From contig CM028327.1 in the NCBI GenBank assembly GCA_016647705.1, positions 7,511,726 to 7,575,725 on the forward strand: a stretch of DNA of 64,000 bases. Reading direction: 5' to 3'. The DNA is from Eucommia ulmoides (Eukaryota > Streptophyta > Magnoliopsida > Garryales > Eucommiaceae). Position numbers and translations under genes: made by a program. Below are positions 34,765 through 48,100 of the stretch, one piece after another (the stretch's first letter is position 1; each line of letters begins with the position of its first letter). The notes beneath the pieces were generated by a model, which saw only the letters and a program-made list of their open reading frames with translations, did no database searches and was not told where the DNA came from.

Positions 34765-37092
34765 TGTTGATCTTAAAATTTTGATGGACAATTAAATGTT
34801 GATATTTTTTATAGAACTAATGAGTTTATTGAATGTTTCAATAATAAAGTTCCTTTGACGAATTTAATCATCAAGAAATTGTTGAAGATGATTTTGGATG
34901 TAAGAGACTGACAAAGATAAGATTAAGAGACCGAAGATTTTGAAGAATCTAGGAAAAAATAATTCAGGTTAATTTTTACTCTTAATGTATCCCAATTAGG
35001 ATCACACACAACACAAAAATGATTTTATGATTATGTATGTTTTTTTATAGGATTCTAATTAGTTAAACATATTTGCTTCTATGTGAAATTAAAGAAGAAA
35101 TATTGATTTAAGAAAGATTAGAAATTAAAATTGATTCAAGGAGTCAATTAAGTTGACCGAGAAAAGAAATCAGTTAAAGGGGCAAAAACGTCGAAAAGTT
35201 GAGTTAAAAATTAATTTTGGAATAAGTGTTACAGCAGGATCGGTCAACCGATCAATGAGGATCAATCAACCAATGAAATAGTGGCTGGGAATGGTGCAGT
35301 CTCTAAATTGATCGGTCATTCAACGGGTCAACCTGTGGCCAAATGTTGAACTCTCTTAATCATTAGGTCGATAGACCGAGGAGTAGTGGTCGACCTACCA
35401 TAGTTGGAATTTGGCCTCGGGAGCATCCTGAATTGTTCGGTTGACAAACCAAGGAGCAGCGCTCGACTGACAGACTTGAATTTTTGGCTTGGGCTACAAC
35501 CTGAATCGATCGGTAAACCTATGGACTTTGTCAGTCAATCGATGGTTAGGCTTCAGGATTAGAAGATTTCGTGAATTTTTCCAAAAAGTAGCCGTTATTA
35601 GCCGTTTTATGGTTAGAATCTGAGAGTTATCTTAAGGATCTGATGGTATTTAAGATATGATATTGATATTTTGTTATCTCTATAGATATGATTCATATAT
35701 TTCGATTATTTCTTAAATTGGTTCATATAATTCTTTCTATCCTATCTAATTGAGTTTGAGAAAATATTTGAGGGACTAAATTAAATATTTTAAAAGATAT
35801 AATTGAGTAAATTATATTAGGATTGAGTCATAATGATATAAGGGGTCGTCATGATAAGTGGAAACTAGTCGTTGGAGGGCTTGTTTTAATTTCCTATATA
35901 TAGATCTGTGTTTTTAAGATTCCAAATAATCTCAATCAATCAAATTTTAAGAACTATTCAGTTTCTGAGCTTTATGAGAATGATTATTTTGAATTCATAT
36001 TGAGAGAATAGTGAGATTATTCTTGAGAAGTGTTCTTAAGAAAATTTGTTGTGGATTATTGTTACTACCGATTTGGATATTCATTGTTATTCATTCTATA
36101 CTTATTAGATGGATTCCTAGTGAGATCATTTCAAGTTTTTGCTATTAATTGTTGTTTAAAATTATTATTTACTACTTGGATTTTTTATCTTTGAAATCGT
36201 TTTCCTGAACTTCAAATTGATTGAAAATTATTTTGAAACAATTTTTTGTAAAAATTTGATTACGTGCTAAATTGTGTGATATCCTTTTTTATTAAAATCA
36301 AATTTTGAAATTTTCACTTTATTTCTATCACTAGTATTGGAATATTAATTGAGTTTAAATTAATCTGGGTGGTAGAAGCTTCGAGTGGGAAAACGCTTAT
36401 CAATTTTGTAATTGGTGAGTTGTGTGCGGATTAGATACTATTGAGTGTATCTAATTAGGGGTAACTGGTTTCAATCTCTTCCGGTAAAGAAATTGAGATT
36501 TGATATTTGCCTAGAGTACAAAAAGATTAGACTATTCTTTTCCTGTGAAAAGAGATGGGGGTAATTCTTCCTGACTATAATTAAATTTTTGAGTAAATTT
36601 GTAACGGTTCAATCCTTATTGGCTAAAAGGATACTTGGAGAGTTTTTGTGAGGTTTAATTCTTAGTTTAAGTATAAAAGGATTAGGTTAATCTTTAGTCT
36701 GAGAAAAAGATAAGGTTATTCCTTAACTAGTGAAAATGAATTGTAAATGTTGATTCTGAGTCTGTGAAAAGAATTATTTGTAAGGGTTTGGTTTGTACCT
36801 AATTAAAAGAATCATAGTGGTTAGTGGGTGGGACTCTCCGCGAAGCACGAGGAACTGAATTAGTCAAGAATATATTGTTGAACCAGTATAAATTTTGATG
36901 TCCTGCTTTCTTTACATTATTTATATTTTGTCGTTTGGGTGTGCTCCTAGTTGATTATACATATCCGTTGCTATAAAGATAATAATTAATTTAGAATAAA
37001 ATTAATTATATGATTTTTTTCAAGTGTTATTATTTGATCATTTTTATTATTATCCAATTCACCCCCTTCTTGGATAGCTTACTGGACCAACA
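34765..37092 (+). repeat. 5' LTR of the copia element (2.3 kb)
   Basis: Runs from TGTTGATC to CCAACA. It matches the 3' LTR along its whole length apart from the solo-LTR insertion there. It contains a cluster of quasi-palindromic TCGGTCAACCGAT-like cassettes at about 35230..35530. 2.3 kb is long for copia and fits the SIRE group. Confidence 0.9.
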
Positions 37093-39675
37093 ATTGATAT
37101 CATAAGAGGTTTAACTCAAATACACTAAGCTAACAAAGATCACATGGTGCACACAATAGGCACACTAAGTGAGGGATAGTTTATGCATCGATCCCCTTTG
37201 TTTGCAAGTGAAAATTATGCATTCTGGAGGGACATAATGATTGTTTTCCTTCAAGCCACGAATTACGACGTGTGGCTAGCAATTGAGGATGGTCCGTTTG
37301 TTCCTATGAAAAACGGAGTTGTGAAGAAGAAAGATCAGCTAACTGCTTCTGATAGCAGAAACATTCTATAAACTCTCAAGCTATTAATATCTTATTTTGT
37401 TCTTTAGATGCTAATGAATACTCGAGAGTTTTAGTTTGTAAATCAACAAAGGAACAAGTCAAATGAAACAGTAAAAAATGAACGGCCCCCTAATCCGCCA
37501 ATTTAAATTGTTCAGAATGGAAAAAACAGAATCGATCCAAGAGATGTATACTCGATTCAACAATATCTACAATCACTTAAGCCAACCCGGAAAGCTGTAC
37601 TCCACGGAGGACAAAGTACGAAAGATTCTAAGGTCTTTAACTAAAATATGGGAGTCAAATGTGACCACAATTGAGGAAGCTAAGTACCTTATCAAATACG
37701 AAATTGATGACCTCATCGGCAACCTGATGACGCATGAAACGGCGATCCGAGGATATGAGGATGACACCGGATATAGCAAAAAGAAATCCTTGGCTCTAAA
37801 GGCTCAAAAAATTGAAGAAGATGATGACAGTGACGATGTAAGTTTTGACAGTGAGTAAGAAAAAAATATGGCGCTTCTCACAAAGAATTTTAAAAGAATG
37901 ACTCGACGTATATTCCATGAAAGAAAAAATTTCAACATGAACAATGTGGAATGATACAACTATCACAAGACCGGTCATTTTCAAATTGATTGTCCCGAAC
38001 CAAAGAAGCATAAGGAAAAAGAGAAGAAAATAAATGAGAAGAAGAAAAGAAAGAAGAGTAAGAAGAAGTCTATGAAAGCTACTTGGGATGATACCGAATC
38101 GAGTAGCTTAGAAAAATCAGAAAGTGAAAAAACATCCATGTTTGCACTAATGGCCACTGGTGATGAGGTTATTCTAAAAGCATCGAGAAGCAAGGACAAA
38201 TGGTTCTTGGACAGTGGTTGTTCTCGGCACATGTTGGGAGATAAATCAAAAATTACATCTTTCACACCTAAAGATGGAGGTCATGTGACATTCGGAGACA
38301 ACGCAAAGGGTAAAATTATCAATATAGGTAATATTGGTAATGACACTACAGTTATTAAAGATGTGTTACTAGTTGATGGTCTTAAACATAATTTGCATAG
38401 TATTAATTAACTTTATGATAAGGGCTATAATGTCATATTTGATCATGATAGATGCATCATTAAGAATGAACATGATATGAGTATCTTGTTGGTTGCATCA
38501 CGTTTTGAGAATGTTTATACTTGCTCATTTGATGATTTTACTTCTCAAAATTTATCCTATTTGAATGCTTTATCTGAGAATAATTGGTTATGGCATAGGA
38601 AACTTGGACATGCTAGTATAGAATTGATTTATAATTTATCTAAGAATAGTCTTGTGCGTAGCCTACTTGACTTGAAATTTGTGAAAGATAAAGTATGTGA
38701 TGCATGTCAGTTAGGCAAGCAGTCTAGATCATCATTTAAGAAAAAGATGCACACGTCCACGTTTAGATATCTTGAAATGTTGCATCTTGATTTATTTGGT
38801 CCAAATTCTGTTGCTAGTTTCGGTGGTAAATTTTATGCTTTTGTAATAGTTTATGATTATTCTAAACTTACCCGGGTATTCTTTTTTGTTAAGAAGAGTG
38901 AAGTTGCTTCTATGTTTTCTAAATTTTGTAAACGTGTTCAAAATGAGAAGCAATGCTCTATTATTAACATTCGTAGTGACAGAGGAAGAGAGTTTAAAAA
39001 TGATGATGTAGTTAGTTATTGTAATAAGTATGGTTATGCTCATAACTTCTCTACACCAAGATCACCACAACAAAATGGTGTTGTGAAAAGTAAAAATAGG
39101 ACGCTTCAAGAGATGGCCAAAACGATGCTTAATGAAAATCGTTTATCAACCTACTTTTAGGTCGAAGCAATAAGTACAGCTTGCCACGTGGTGAATCGGG
39201 TATCGATTCGTAGAGGGCTTAATAAAAGCCCATATGAAATCTAGAATGGTAAGACTCCTAACATTGCGTACTTTAAAGTATTTGGATGTAAAAGTTTCAT
39301 TTTGAATGATAAGGATAATCTAGATAAATTTGATGTTAAATCTGATTATGGGATTTTCCTTAGGTATGCTACTAACAGTAAGACTTATAGAGTATATAAT
39401 AAACGTACATTAGTAGTTGATGAGTCTATGCATGTTGTCTTTGAAGAAGCTGACCCATTTTTGTCGAGAAAGGTTTTGGATGATGATGATGTAGGTATTT
39501 CAAATAACCAAAATCAAGGCGATAATGTGACAAAGGAATCTCAAAAAGAGGAGGAGACTAAGGAAAATGATTCGGCATTATCACAAGCTATAAACACAAT
39601 ACCGGGACATTCGGTAAAATAAATCATCAGTAATTTCCAAAAAGGTGTAAGTACTTGTTCCTCCCTTAGAGATAT

Positions 39676-39708
<33 letters not shown>

Positions 39709-40699
39709 CTTAAATTGAGCCTAAAAATGTAAATGAGGCGTTAACTAATGAATCTTGGATTTTCGCAATGCAAGATGAGTTAGTTTAATTTGAGCGGAAC
39801 AAAGTATGGTATCTAGTTCCTAGACCGGATTTTCATCATGTTATTGGTACTAAATGGATTTTTCGAAATAAAAATGATGAATCTGACATGGTAATTAGAA
39901 ATAAAGCAAGATTAGTAGCACAAGGCTATAATCAAGAGGAAGGAATTGATTATGATAAAACTTATGCTCCTATGGCTAGATTATAAACTATTAGAATGTT
40001 ACTCGCTTTTGTATGCTCACGTAATTTTAAACTATATCAAATGGATGTTAAGAGTGCATTTCTAAATGACTTCCTAGCGGAAGAAGTTTATGTGGAACAA
40101 CCCCCGGAATTTGAAAGTGATAAATTTTCTGACCACGTATTTAAACTTCGTAAGGCTTTGAATGGGCTCAAACAAGCTCCTAAAGCGTGGTATGAGAGAC
40201 TTAGCCGATATTTAATTGAAAATGGTTTTCGAAGATGTATTTGTGATATAACGCTATTTGTTAAGCAAACTAATTATGATATCCTATTAGTACAAGTTTA
40301 TATTGATGATATTATTTTTGGATCTACTACTGAGGATCTTTGCTAAGAGTTTGCCAAGATAAAACAGGTTGAATTTGAAATGAGCATGATGGGAAAGCTG
40401 AATTTCTTTCTCGGGTTGCAAATTAAGCAAACCAAAGAAAGGATATTCATAAACCAAGCTAAATACACCAAGGAGTTGTTAAAGAAATATGGCTTGAATA
40501 GCGCTAAAGAGTATAAAACTCTCATGACAACAACTACATAGATAGACAAAGATGATATGGGTAAAAATATTAATGAAAAAATGTATCGAGGTATGATTGG
40601 TAGCTTGTTGTACTTAACTGCTAGTAGACCTGATATTATGTATACTGTTTGTTTATGTGCTAGATTTCAGTCTTGTCCTAAAGAATCGCACTTGACTGT

Positions 40700-42399
40700 T
40701 GATAGGTGTGATCTATCTACGTACTTTCAAACCGGTTTTGTTAGTTTTAAAGTAGTTTTATAGTTATTTTTATATGTTTTAATATGTTTTTATTCTTTTT
40801 GTATTAAAATAGGTGCGTGGGGTAAAAAGGTATGAAATCGGAGCATAAACGATCAAATCGTATCGAGAACGATCGGAGAACGGTGGAAAAATAAGCAAGG
40901 CAACAAGATTTTGCAAACAAGCCCATCGTCGTGGCGGTGAAGATGCTGAGAAAACAAATGCTACTGACGGATCACCGCCTAGGCAAAAATCCAGCAGAAA
41001 ATTTTCCACAGCCATCGCCTTCTCCACCGCCTAGGCGAACCTTAACCGACATACTCCACCGCCGTGGCGGTCAGCCTCTTCGCAGTGTTAGATATTTATT
41101 TTAGATATTTTTTCTATTTATACCTATTTTCTCATCTCTCCTTCACACCCTCCGGCCATTACAACCCTTAAGGCTTAGGTTAGGATATAGAGAAAGTATG
41201 GGAAGTGCTCAAACATATCCGAATGAGAAGATCAACATGCGGAGAAGGAGAATCGTTTGGTGGATGGTGGATGGTTTTAGCAGCTAATTTTCGGATATCG
41301 GCTAAGTTTACCCATATTTTCTTTTATTTCTTATCTTCTATGTATGTTTGAGCATGTTTATCCTAGTTTTAATTGTATAAACAGCTATGGCCTTAGGTTA
41401 AACGTGGATTATATATGGGATTAACATATTGTTTATGAAAAACGTAGTTTTGGTTTAGTTGCGTTTCTTTGATGATTGTTCTTCAATGTTTAAGTGTGTT
41501 TATCATATTATTTGTTTATTGTGCTTAGATTTATATATCGAGAATACGGGATTTGACAAATCCTGGATTCAGATTAGAATAAACAAACGCCACGATCCGA
41601 TAACCCGGTCAGGATTAGGATTGTGGACAATCTATGACGTTGGGATGAGACTCACGCAACCTAGAGTCGTTAAGACGTTGAGGGGGACTTCTTCGTTGAT
41701 TCGAAATCGCGTATTCCCTCGTCTTACACTCGGGAGAGGTGACGAGGGAGTTTTAGAACTGAGATTGTCGATAGGGTAAACACAACGCATGAAATCAATA
41801 ACGTTGGGGCGAGACTCACGTGACCTAGAATCATTAAGACGTTGAGAGGGACTTCTTCGTTGACACGAAGTCCCGTTATATCCCTCGTCTTACACTTGGG
41901 AGAGGTGGCGAGAAAGTTTACGAACAGAGATTTTGTGTGCAATCAATGAGGTTGGGGCAAGACTCACACAACTTAAGGTCGTTAAGACGTTGAGAGGGAC
42001 TTCTTCGTTGACACAAAATTGCGTTATATTCCCCGTCTTACACTCGGGAGAGGTGGCGGAAGAGTTTTAGATTCCGAGATTGTCAAATAGAACGAACACT
42101 ATTATTGTAAATTAAACGAAATCAAACACGTTTCAGTAAATAGAGTTAATCTCTAGATAATCCATCACATAACTATCTCGTATTAGTATTAGTATAGTTA
42201 AATTAGTATTTTAGTATTAGTATTAATTAATTAACTACATTTTTGTCGCCTAGATAAAGTCGGGTTATGACAATCGCGGTACTCGATAGTAATCTCAATC
42301 AATCCCTATGGATACAATACGCGACCAAAATGTTCATTATACTAAAACTTGATCCGTACACTTACGGTGAAAGTGACAACGCTTAATTAGAGGCCACCA
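40700..42399. mobile_element. Solo LTR nested in the copia interior
   Basis: Begins TGATAGGTGTGATC and ends GGCCACCA, with ACTGT/ACTGC flanking (40695..40699, 42400..42404; one mismatch). TG..CA ends plus a 5-bp duplication and no coding DNA mark a solo LTR. It is the same family as 45290..46676. I think it is Ty3/gypsy-like, but the lineage is not assigned. It is longer than its sister because of a tandem triplication at 41638..42097. Confidence 0.75.
41638..42097. repeat. Three tandem units of about 150-164 bp in the solo LTR
   Basis: Units start near 41638, 41802 and 41950. Each contains GACTCACG, GTTAAGACGTTGAGAGGGAC, TTCTTCGTTGA and ACTCGGGAGAGGTGGCG. The sister solo LTR (45290..46676) has only one such unit, near 46205..46350. 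Confidence 0.85.
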
Positions 42400-43313
42400 A
42401 CTGCGGTTAAGCGAATTTTTTTATATTTAAAGGGGACGACTGACCTAGGATTATAGTATCCTCAAGGGACTGATTTTAAATTAATAAGTTACTCCGATTC
42501 TGATTTTGCTGGTTGTAAAGTCGGGCGAAAAAGTACAAGTGGATCATGTCATTTGTTAGGACATGTCTTGGTTTCTTGGTCAAGCAAGAAACAGAATTCG
42601 ATAGCCTTATCCACTATTAAGGCTGAGTATATGGCAGTTGGTAACTGTTGCACTCAAATTTTGTATATCAAGCAACAATTAATTGATTTTGGAATATGTA
42701 TGGAGGAAGTTCTGATCTATTGTAATAATAAAAGTGCTATTTGTTTAGGTAAAAACCCTACACAGTACTCACGAACTAAGCACATAGAGATGAAACACCA
42801 CTTTATTCGTGATCACATTAAAAAAATAGACATTGTTATTGAATATATTGATAACTCCGACCAGATTGCTGATATTTTTACCAAACCTTTAGCAGAAGAT
42901 CAGTTTGTGAAAATCATTCGTGGTTTGGGTATGGCTAGGCATAATAATGTTTGCCTAGAGTAGTGGTGATTAATGGTTCTCCTTCCTTAATTTTTGAGAT
43001 GACAAATGGAGAGAATTTATTGATGTTTTGATGAATATTCTTAAGGGGAAACCATAGTTGTGCTTTAAATGAGTTTAGTTAATGTTTAGGTTTGTTCGTC
43101 TAAGCATTGTACCTATACAGAGAGAGTTTATGAATTTTTGAATTTTGAGATGATTTTGTGCTTTGTTAAATATTATATGCATATTTAAATTTATTCTTCA
43201 TGAATGTGCTTTAACGAGTTAAAAAACCCGTCCTCGGATTTAGGAGGAGTGTGGTTACATATTATTTTGACAAAAACGTCAAAGTTAATTGTCATCATAA
43301 AAAAGTGGGAGAT

Positions 43314-46300
43314 TGTTAATCCTAAGATTTTGATGGACAATTAAATGTTGATTTTTTTTGTAGAACTAATGAATTTATTAAGTGTTTCAGTGATAAAGTT
43401 TCATTGACGATTTAATCATGAAGAAATTGTTGAAGATGATTTTAGATGTAAGAGACTGACAAAGAGAAGAGCATTAAGAGACCGAAGATTTGGAAGAATT
43501 TAGGAAAAAACAACTCAAGTTAATTTTTACTCTTAATGTATCTCGATTAGGATCACACACATCACAAAAATAATTTTATGATTATGTATATTTTTTATAG
43601 GATTCTAATTAGTTAAACATATTTGCTTCTATGTGAAATTAAAGAAGAAATATTGATTTAAGAAAGATTAGAAATTAAAATTGATTTAAGGAGTCAATTA
43701 AGTTAACCGAGAAAAGAAATTGGTTAAAAAGGCAAAAACGTCAAAGAGTTGAGTTAAAAATTAATTTTGGAAGAAGTGTTACAGCAGGATCGGTCAACCG
43801 ATGAAGTAGTGGTTGGGAATGGTGTAGTCTCTGAATCGATCAGTCAACTGACAGGTTGACCTGTGGCCAAATGTTGAACTCTCTGAATCGTTAGGTCGAC
43901 AGATCAAAGAGTAGCGGTCGACCTACCATAGCTGGAATTTAGCCTAGGGAGCATCCTGAATTGTTCGGTTGACAAACTAAGGAGCAGCGGTCGACCAACA
44001 ACCTTGAATTCTTGGCTTGGGCTACAACTTGAATCGATCGGTCGACCTATGAACTTTGGTCGGTCAACCAATGGTTAGGTTTTAGGATTAGAGGATTTCA
44101 TGGATTTTTCCAAAAAGTAGCCGTTACTAGCCATTTTATGATTAGAATATGAGAGTTATCTTAGGGATCTTATGGTATTTAAGATATGATATTGATATTT
44201 CCCTATAGATATGGTTCATATATTTCGATTATTTCTTAAATTGGTTCATATAATTCTTTCTATCCTATATAATTAAGTTTGAGAAAATATTTGAGGGACT
44301 AAATTGAATATTTTAAAAGATATAATTGAGTAAATTATATCAGGATTGAGTCATAATAATATAAAGGGTCTATTAGAGCAATTAAATGTCATGATAAATG
44401 GAAACTAGCCGTTGGAGGGCTTGTTATAATTTTCTATATATAGACCTGCGTTTATAAGATTCCAAATAATCCCAATCAATCAAATTTCAAGAGTTATTCA
44501 GTTCCTGAGCTTTCTGAGAATGATTATTCTGAATTCATATTGAGAGAATAGTGAGATTATTCTTGAGAAGTGTTTTTGAGAAAATTTGTTATGGATTATT
44601 GTTGCTACCGATTTGGAGATTCATTGTTATTCATTCTATACTTATTCGATGGATTCTTGGTGAGATTGTTTCAAGTTTTTACTATTAATTGTTGTTTGAA
44701 ATTATTATTTACTACTTGAATTTTTTTATCTTTGAAATTGTTTTCCTGAACTTCAAATTGATTGAAAATTGTTTTGAAACGTAAAAATCTGATTACGTGC
44801 TAAATTGTGTGCTATCCGTTTTTATTAAAATCAGATTTTGAAATTCTCACTTTATTTTTATCATTAGTATCGTGACATTAATTGAGTTCAAATTAATCTG
44901 GAGTGGTAGAAGTTTCGAGTAGGAAAAAGCTTATCAATTTTGTAATTGGTAAGTTGTGTATGGATTAGATACTATTAGGAATATCTAATCAGGGGTAGCT
45001 GGTCTCAATCTCGTCCGGTAAAGAAATTGAGATTTGATCTTTGCCTAAAGTACAAAAATATTAGGTTACTCTTTTCCCGTGAAAAGAGATAGGGGTAATT
45101 CTTCCTGACTATAATTAAATTTTGAGTGAATTTGTAACTGTTCAATCCTTACGGGGTAAAAGGATACTTGGAGTGTTTTTGTGAGATTTAATTCTTAGTT
45201 TAAATATAAAGGAATTAGGTTAATCTTTAGCCTAGGAAAAAGATAGGGTTATTCCTTAACCTGTAAAAAGAATCATTTGTAAGGGTTTGTGATAGGTGTA
45301 ATTTACCTATCTATTTCCAATCTGAACTTATTAGTTTTCGAGTGTTATTATAGTATTTTAATACGTTTTAATATGTTTTTATTTATTTTTGTATAAAACA
45401 GGTGTGTGGGGTGAAAAGGGATGGAAACGGATAATAAACGATCAAATCGGATCAAGAACGGTGGGAAAACAAACATAATGGCAAAATTCTGAAATACATC
45501 CTACCGCCGTGGCGTCCAGACCACTGCCGCGGCGGTCAATATGCAGAGAAGACCTTTACTTGCTGAAAGCCCACCACCGAGATGGTAAAACAACAGAGAG
45601 GTCTCTGCTCCCACTTCTGAGTCCACCGTCGAGGCCGTGACCAAACCGACTTAACCACCGCCGCGGCGGTTACTCTACACACACTTTAGATATTTTTTAG
45701 CCCTATATCTTCCTCTTCTTCTCTATTTCGGTCAAAAGAGAGCTCTTAGGGTTAGAATAGGGTTGAGAGGTTTTTGGGAAATGCTCCACCAAATCCAAAG
45801 AAGAAGAACACGTTGTGAAGAAGGAGAAGCGATCTCAGAATGATTTTAGTGTCAAATCTTCGGACTACGGCTAGTTTTTTTCGTTTCTTTCTTTATTTCT
45901 TATATTTGGATTATAGTTTGAGCATGTTTAGCTCATTTAACATTATATATACGGTTATGGCCGTTAGCTAAACGGATATTGTCTAGGGATTACTAAAATT
46001 TATGAATATGTAGTTTTGAAATCGGTCTTTCGTTAATAGTTGTTCTTCGTTATTTGATTGTGTTTGTCATTTCTCTTTGTTTATTATACTTGTTATGATA
46101 TACTAAGAATACGGAATTTGACACTCGGGAGAGATAACCCCGGATTTGGACTAGAGTTTAAACACAACGCGACGATCTAATAATCCGGGAGAGAGTTAGA
46201 GAGTGTGCAATCAATAACGTTGGGGCAAGATTCATGTGACTATGTGTTCTAAAAAATGCTAGAGAGGGACTTCAGCATTAACGCAAAGTCACATATTCAT

Positions 46301-46982
46301 TCACTTGTCACTCGGGAGAGGGAGTGAATGAGTTTACGATACAGAGATTGTCAGATAAGTCGAACACCGTTAACGTAAATCAAACGAGATCAAACGCGTA
46401 TTTGTAAACAAAATTAATCTCTAGATAATTAATTCCCTTAAACGACTCAAAATAATAGTATAGTTTAATTAGATAAATTAGTATTCTAATATTAGTATAT
46501 TATTAATTAGAAACTTCATTTTCTATCGCCTAGATAAAATTAGATAATGATAATTACGGTACTCGACAATATTCTCAACCAATCCCTATGAAAACGATAA
46601 CCCTTACTCTTCCCACTCTACTAAAACTTGACCCGTACACTTGCGGTGAAAGTGACGAAGTAATATTCCGCCACCAGTTTGGTTCCTCCCTAATTAAATG
46701 AATCATAGTGATTAGTGGGTGCGACTTTCCACGGAGTTCGGGGGACTGGATTAGCCAAGAATAACTTGGTGAACTAGTATAAATTTTGGTGTGCTACTTT
46801 TTTTACATTATTTATATTTTATCGTTTGGGTGTGCATCTAGTTGATAATACATATTTGTTGCTATAAAGATAATAATTAATTTAAGATAAAATTAATTAT
46901 TTGAATTTTTCAAGTGTTATTATTTGATAATTTTTATTACTATCCAATTCACACCCCTCTTGGGTAGTTCACTGGGCCAACA
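43314..46982 (+). repeat. 3' LTR of the copia element, with nested solo LTR
   Basis: Runs TGTTAATC to CCAACA. Without the nested solo LTR (45290..46676) and its extra target copy it is about 2.28 kb, close to the 5' LTR. It is preceded by the purine tract AAAAAGTGGGAG. Confidence 0.9.
45290..46676. mobile_element. Solo LTR nested in the copia 3' LTR
   Basis: Begins TGATAGGTGTAATTTACC and ends CCGCCACCA. GTTTG flanks both ends exactly (45285..45289 and 46677..46681). Comparison with the 5' LTR at about 36785 shows the empty site. Same family as the solo LTR at 40700. It holds four CCACCGCCG-type quasi-palindromes at 45500..45675. Confidence 0.85.
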
Positions 46983-48100
46983 TCATCACTGGAAACGCTA
47001 ATGAAATTAAACTTGTCTACTAGGGATCACCTTGAGGGTTAAACACTTACTTCATATGCCAAATGCAATTGCGTTCCCTATGAAAGTAAACTTTTACTTG
47101 ATAATGGATTTTTGCCCCAAGAACTAGTAAAATATAGGTTTGGGGTATGATCCTTCTCAATTTTGTATTAAGTCTTTACTCTCAAACCCATAATTTTGTT
47201 GATCTTTTAAGCATTCTTTGTATATCAATAATGCGGTTTAATATTTCTTGCAGAAATGACATTCAAAAAGCAAAAATGGTGGAAACGAAGCAAAAATCAG
47301 CCAACACGCAGCATTCCAAGATGCCGTCGCGACCTCCGGGTGTCGTGATCGCAAAACTGACCAAAGGCACTCAGCGTGCCTCTAGTGGAGGTCGTATTGC
47401 AACATCTGGGTGTCACGATTGCAACACCTCAATGTCGCGATGCGAGCTGCTCCAGTGAGGTGTCGCGATTGCAACACCGTGCAAGATTTTCAAACCCAAT
47501 CTTCCATTTCGTCGATCTTGACTTGGGATGCCTTGTTGATCAATAAAATGGTTGGGAATCCTCATTTTCGTACCACCAAGGTTGTCTATACACCTACCAT
47601 TAGCTAAAAAAACAAATTTGAGGCTTGGAAAAAATGAGAAAAAAATTTGGAAAAGTCTTGGCTCGGTATGATGGAAGGCTAAGAATATCTAAATTGGGTT
47701 AGGGAGTATATGTTGTTTTGGATTTACCAATGTAATTTCATTTTCAATCTAGTGTGTATAAGATTGTATAACAAGGAATTTATATTTTGATATTGTTTAT
47801 CCTATAAGTTTATGTTTTATCATTTTATAAATGTTAAAAATAAGTTATTGGTATTTATGAGTTAGAGCTAATACATGCAGTTTACATCTAACAGTTATAC
47901 AACTCGTTTTGATTAGAATCAATACAATTTAATATGGTGGCGTATGTTAGGGGGTTGATTCAGTGTAAATTCATTAATGTAGGATTCAAATACTGAAGTT
48001 AGTCCATGTCAATTAAATGATCAATCAATGAATACAATTTAATAAGTTGTGTTGTACAGGATCAATATTCAACTCGTGGTTATTGTTCACATGAATAGTA
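46983..48100. other. Possible LTR-like relic right of the copia element
   Basis: 47270..47480 carries several repeats of a GTGTCGCGATTGCAACACC-like phrase and is GC-richer than its surroundings, as in gypsy-type LTRs. No ends or target duplication could be fixed. The remainder is AT-rich and unassigned. Confidence 0.35.

Larger units (their letters stand above)
34765..46982 (+). mobile_element. Ty1/copia retrotransposon, SIRE/Sirevirus type, old and broken
   Basis: A complete-length fossil bounded by TG..CA LTRs and a perfect 5-bp target duplication TCATC (34760..34764 and 46983..46987). Parts in order: 5' LTR 34765..37092; primer-site-like ATTGATATCATAAGAGG; gag-like region about 37180..38000; protease about 38190..38250; integrase about 38590..39240; reverse transcriptase about 39730..40400 (YIDDIIFG, QMDVKSAFLN); RNase H about 42540..42960; purine tract 43301..43312; 3' LTR 43314..46982. 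The protease-integrase-RT order is copia-type. Phrases around the RT start and the LTR length suggest the SIRE lineage. The coding part is broken in roughly ten places. Two solo LTRs of another family have inserted, one internally and one in the 3' LTR. By eye the LTRs match at about nine of ten positions, implying an insertion a few million years old. Confidence 0.92.
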
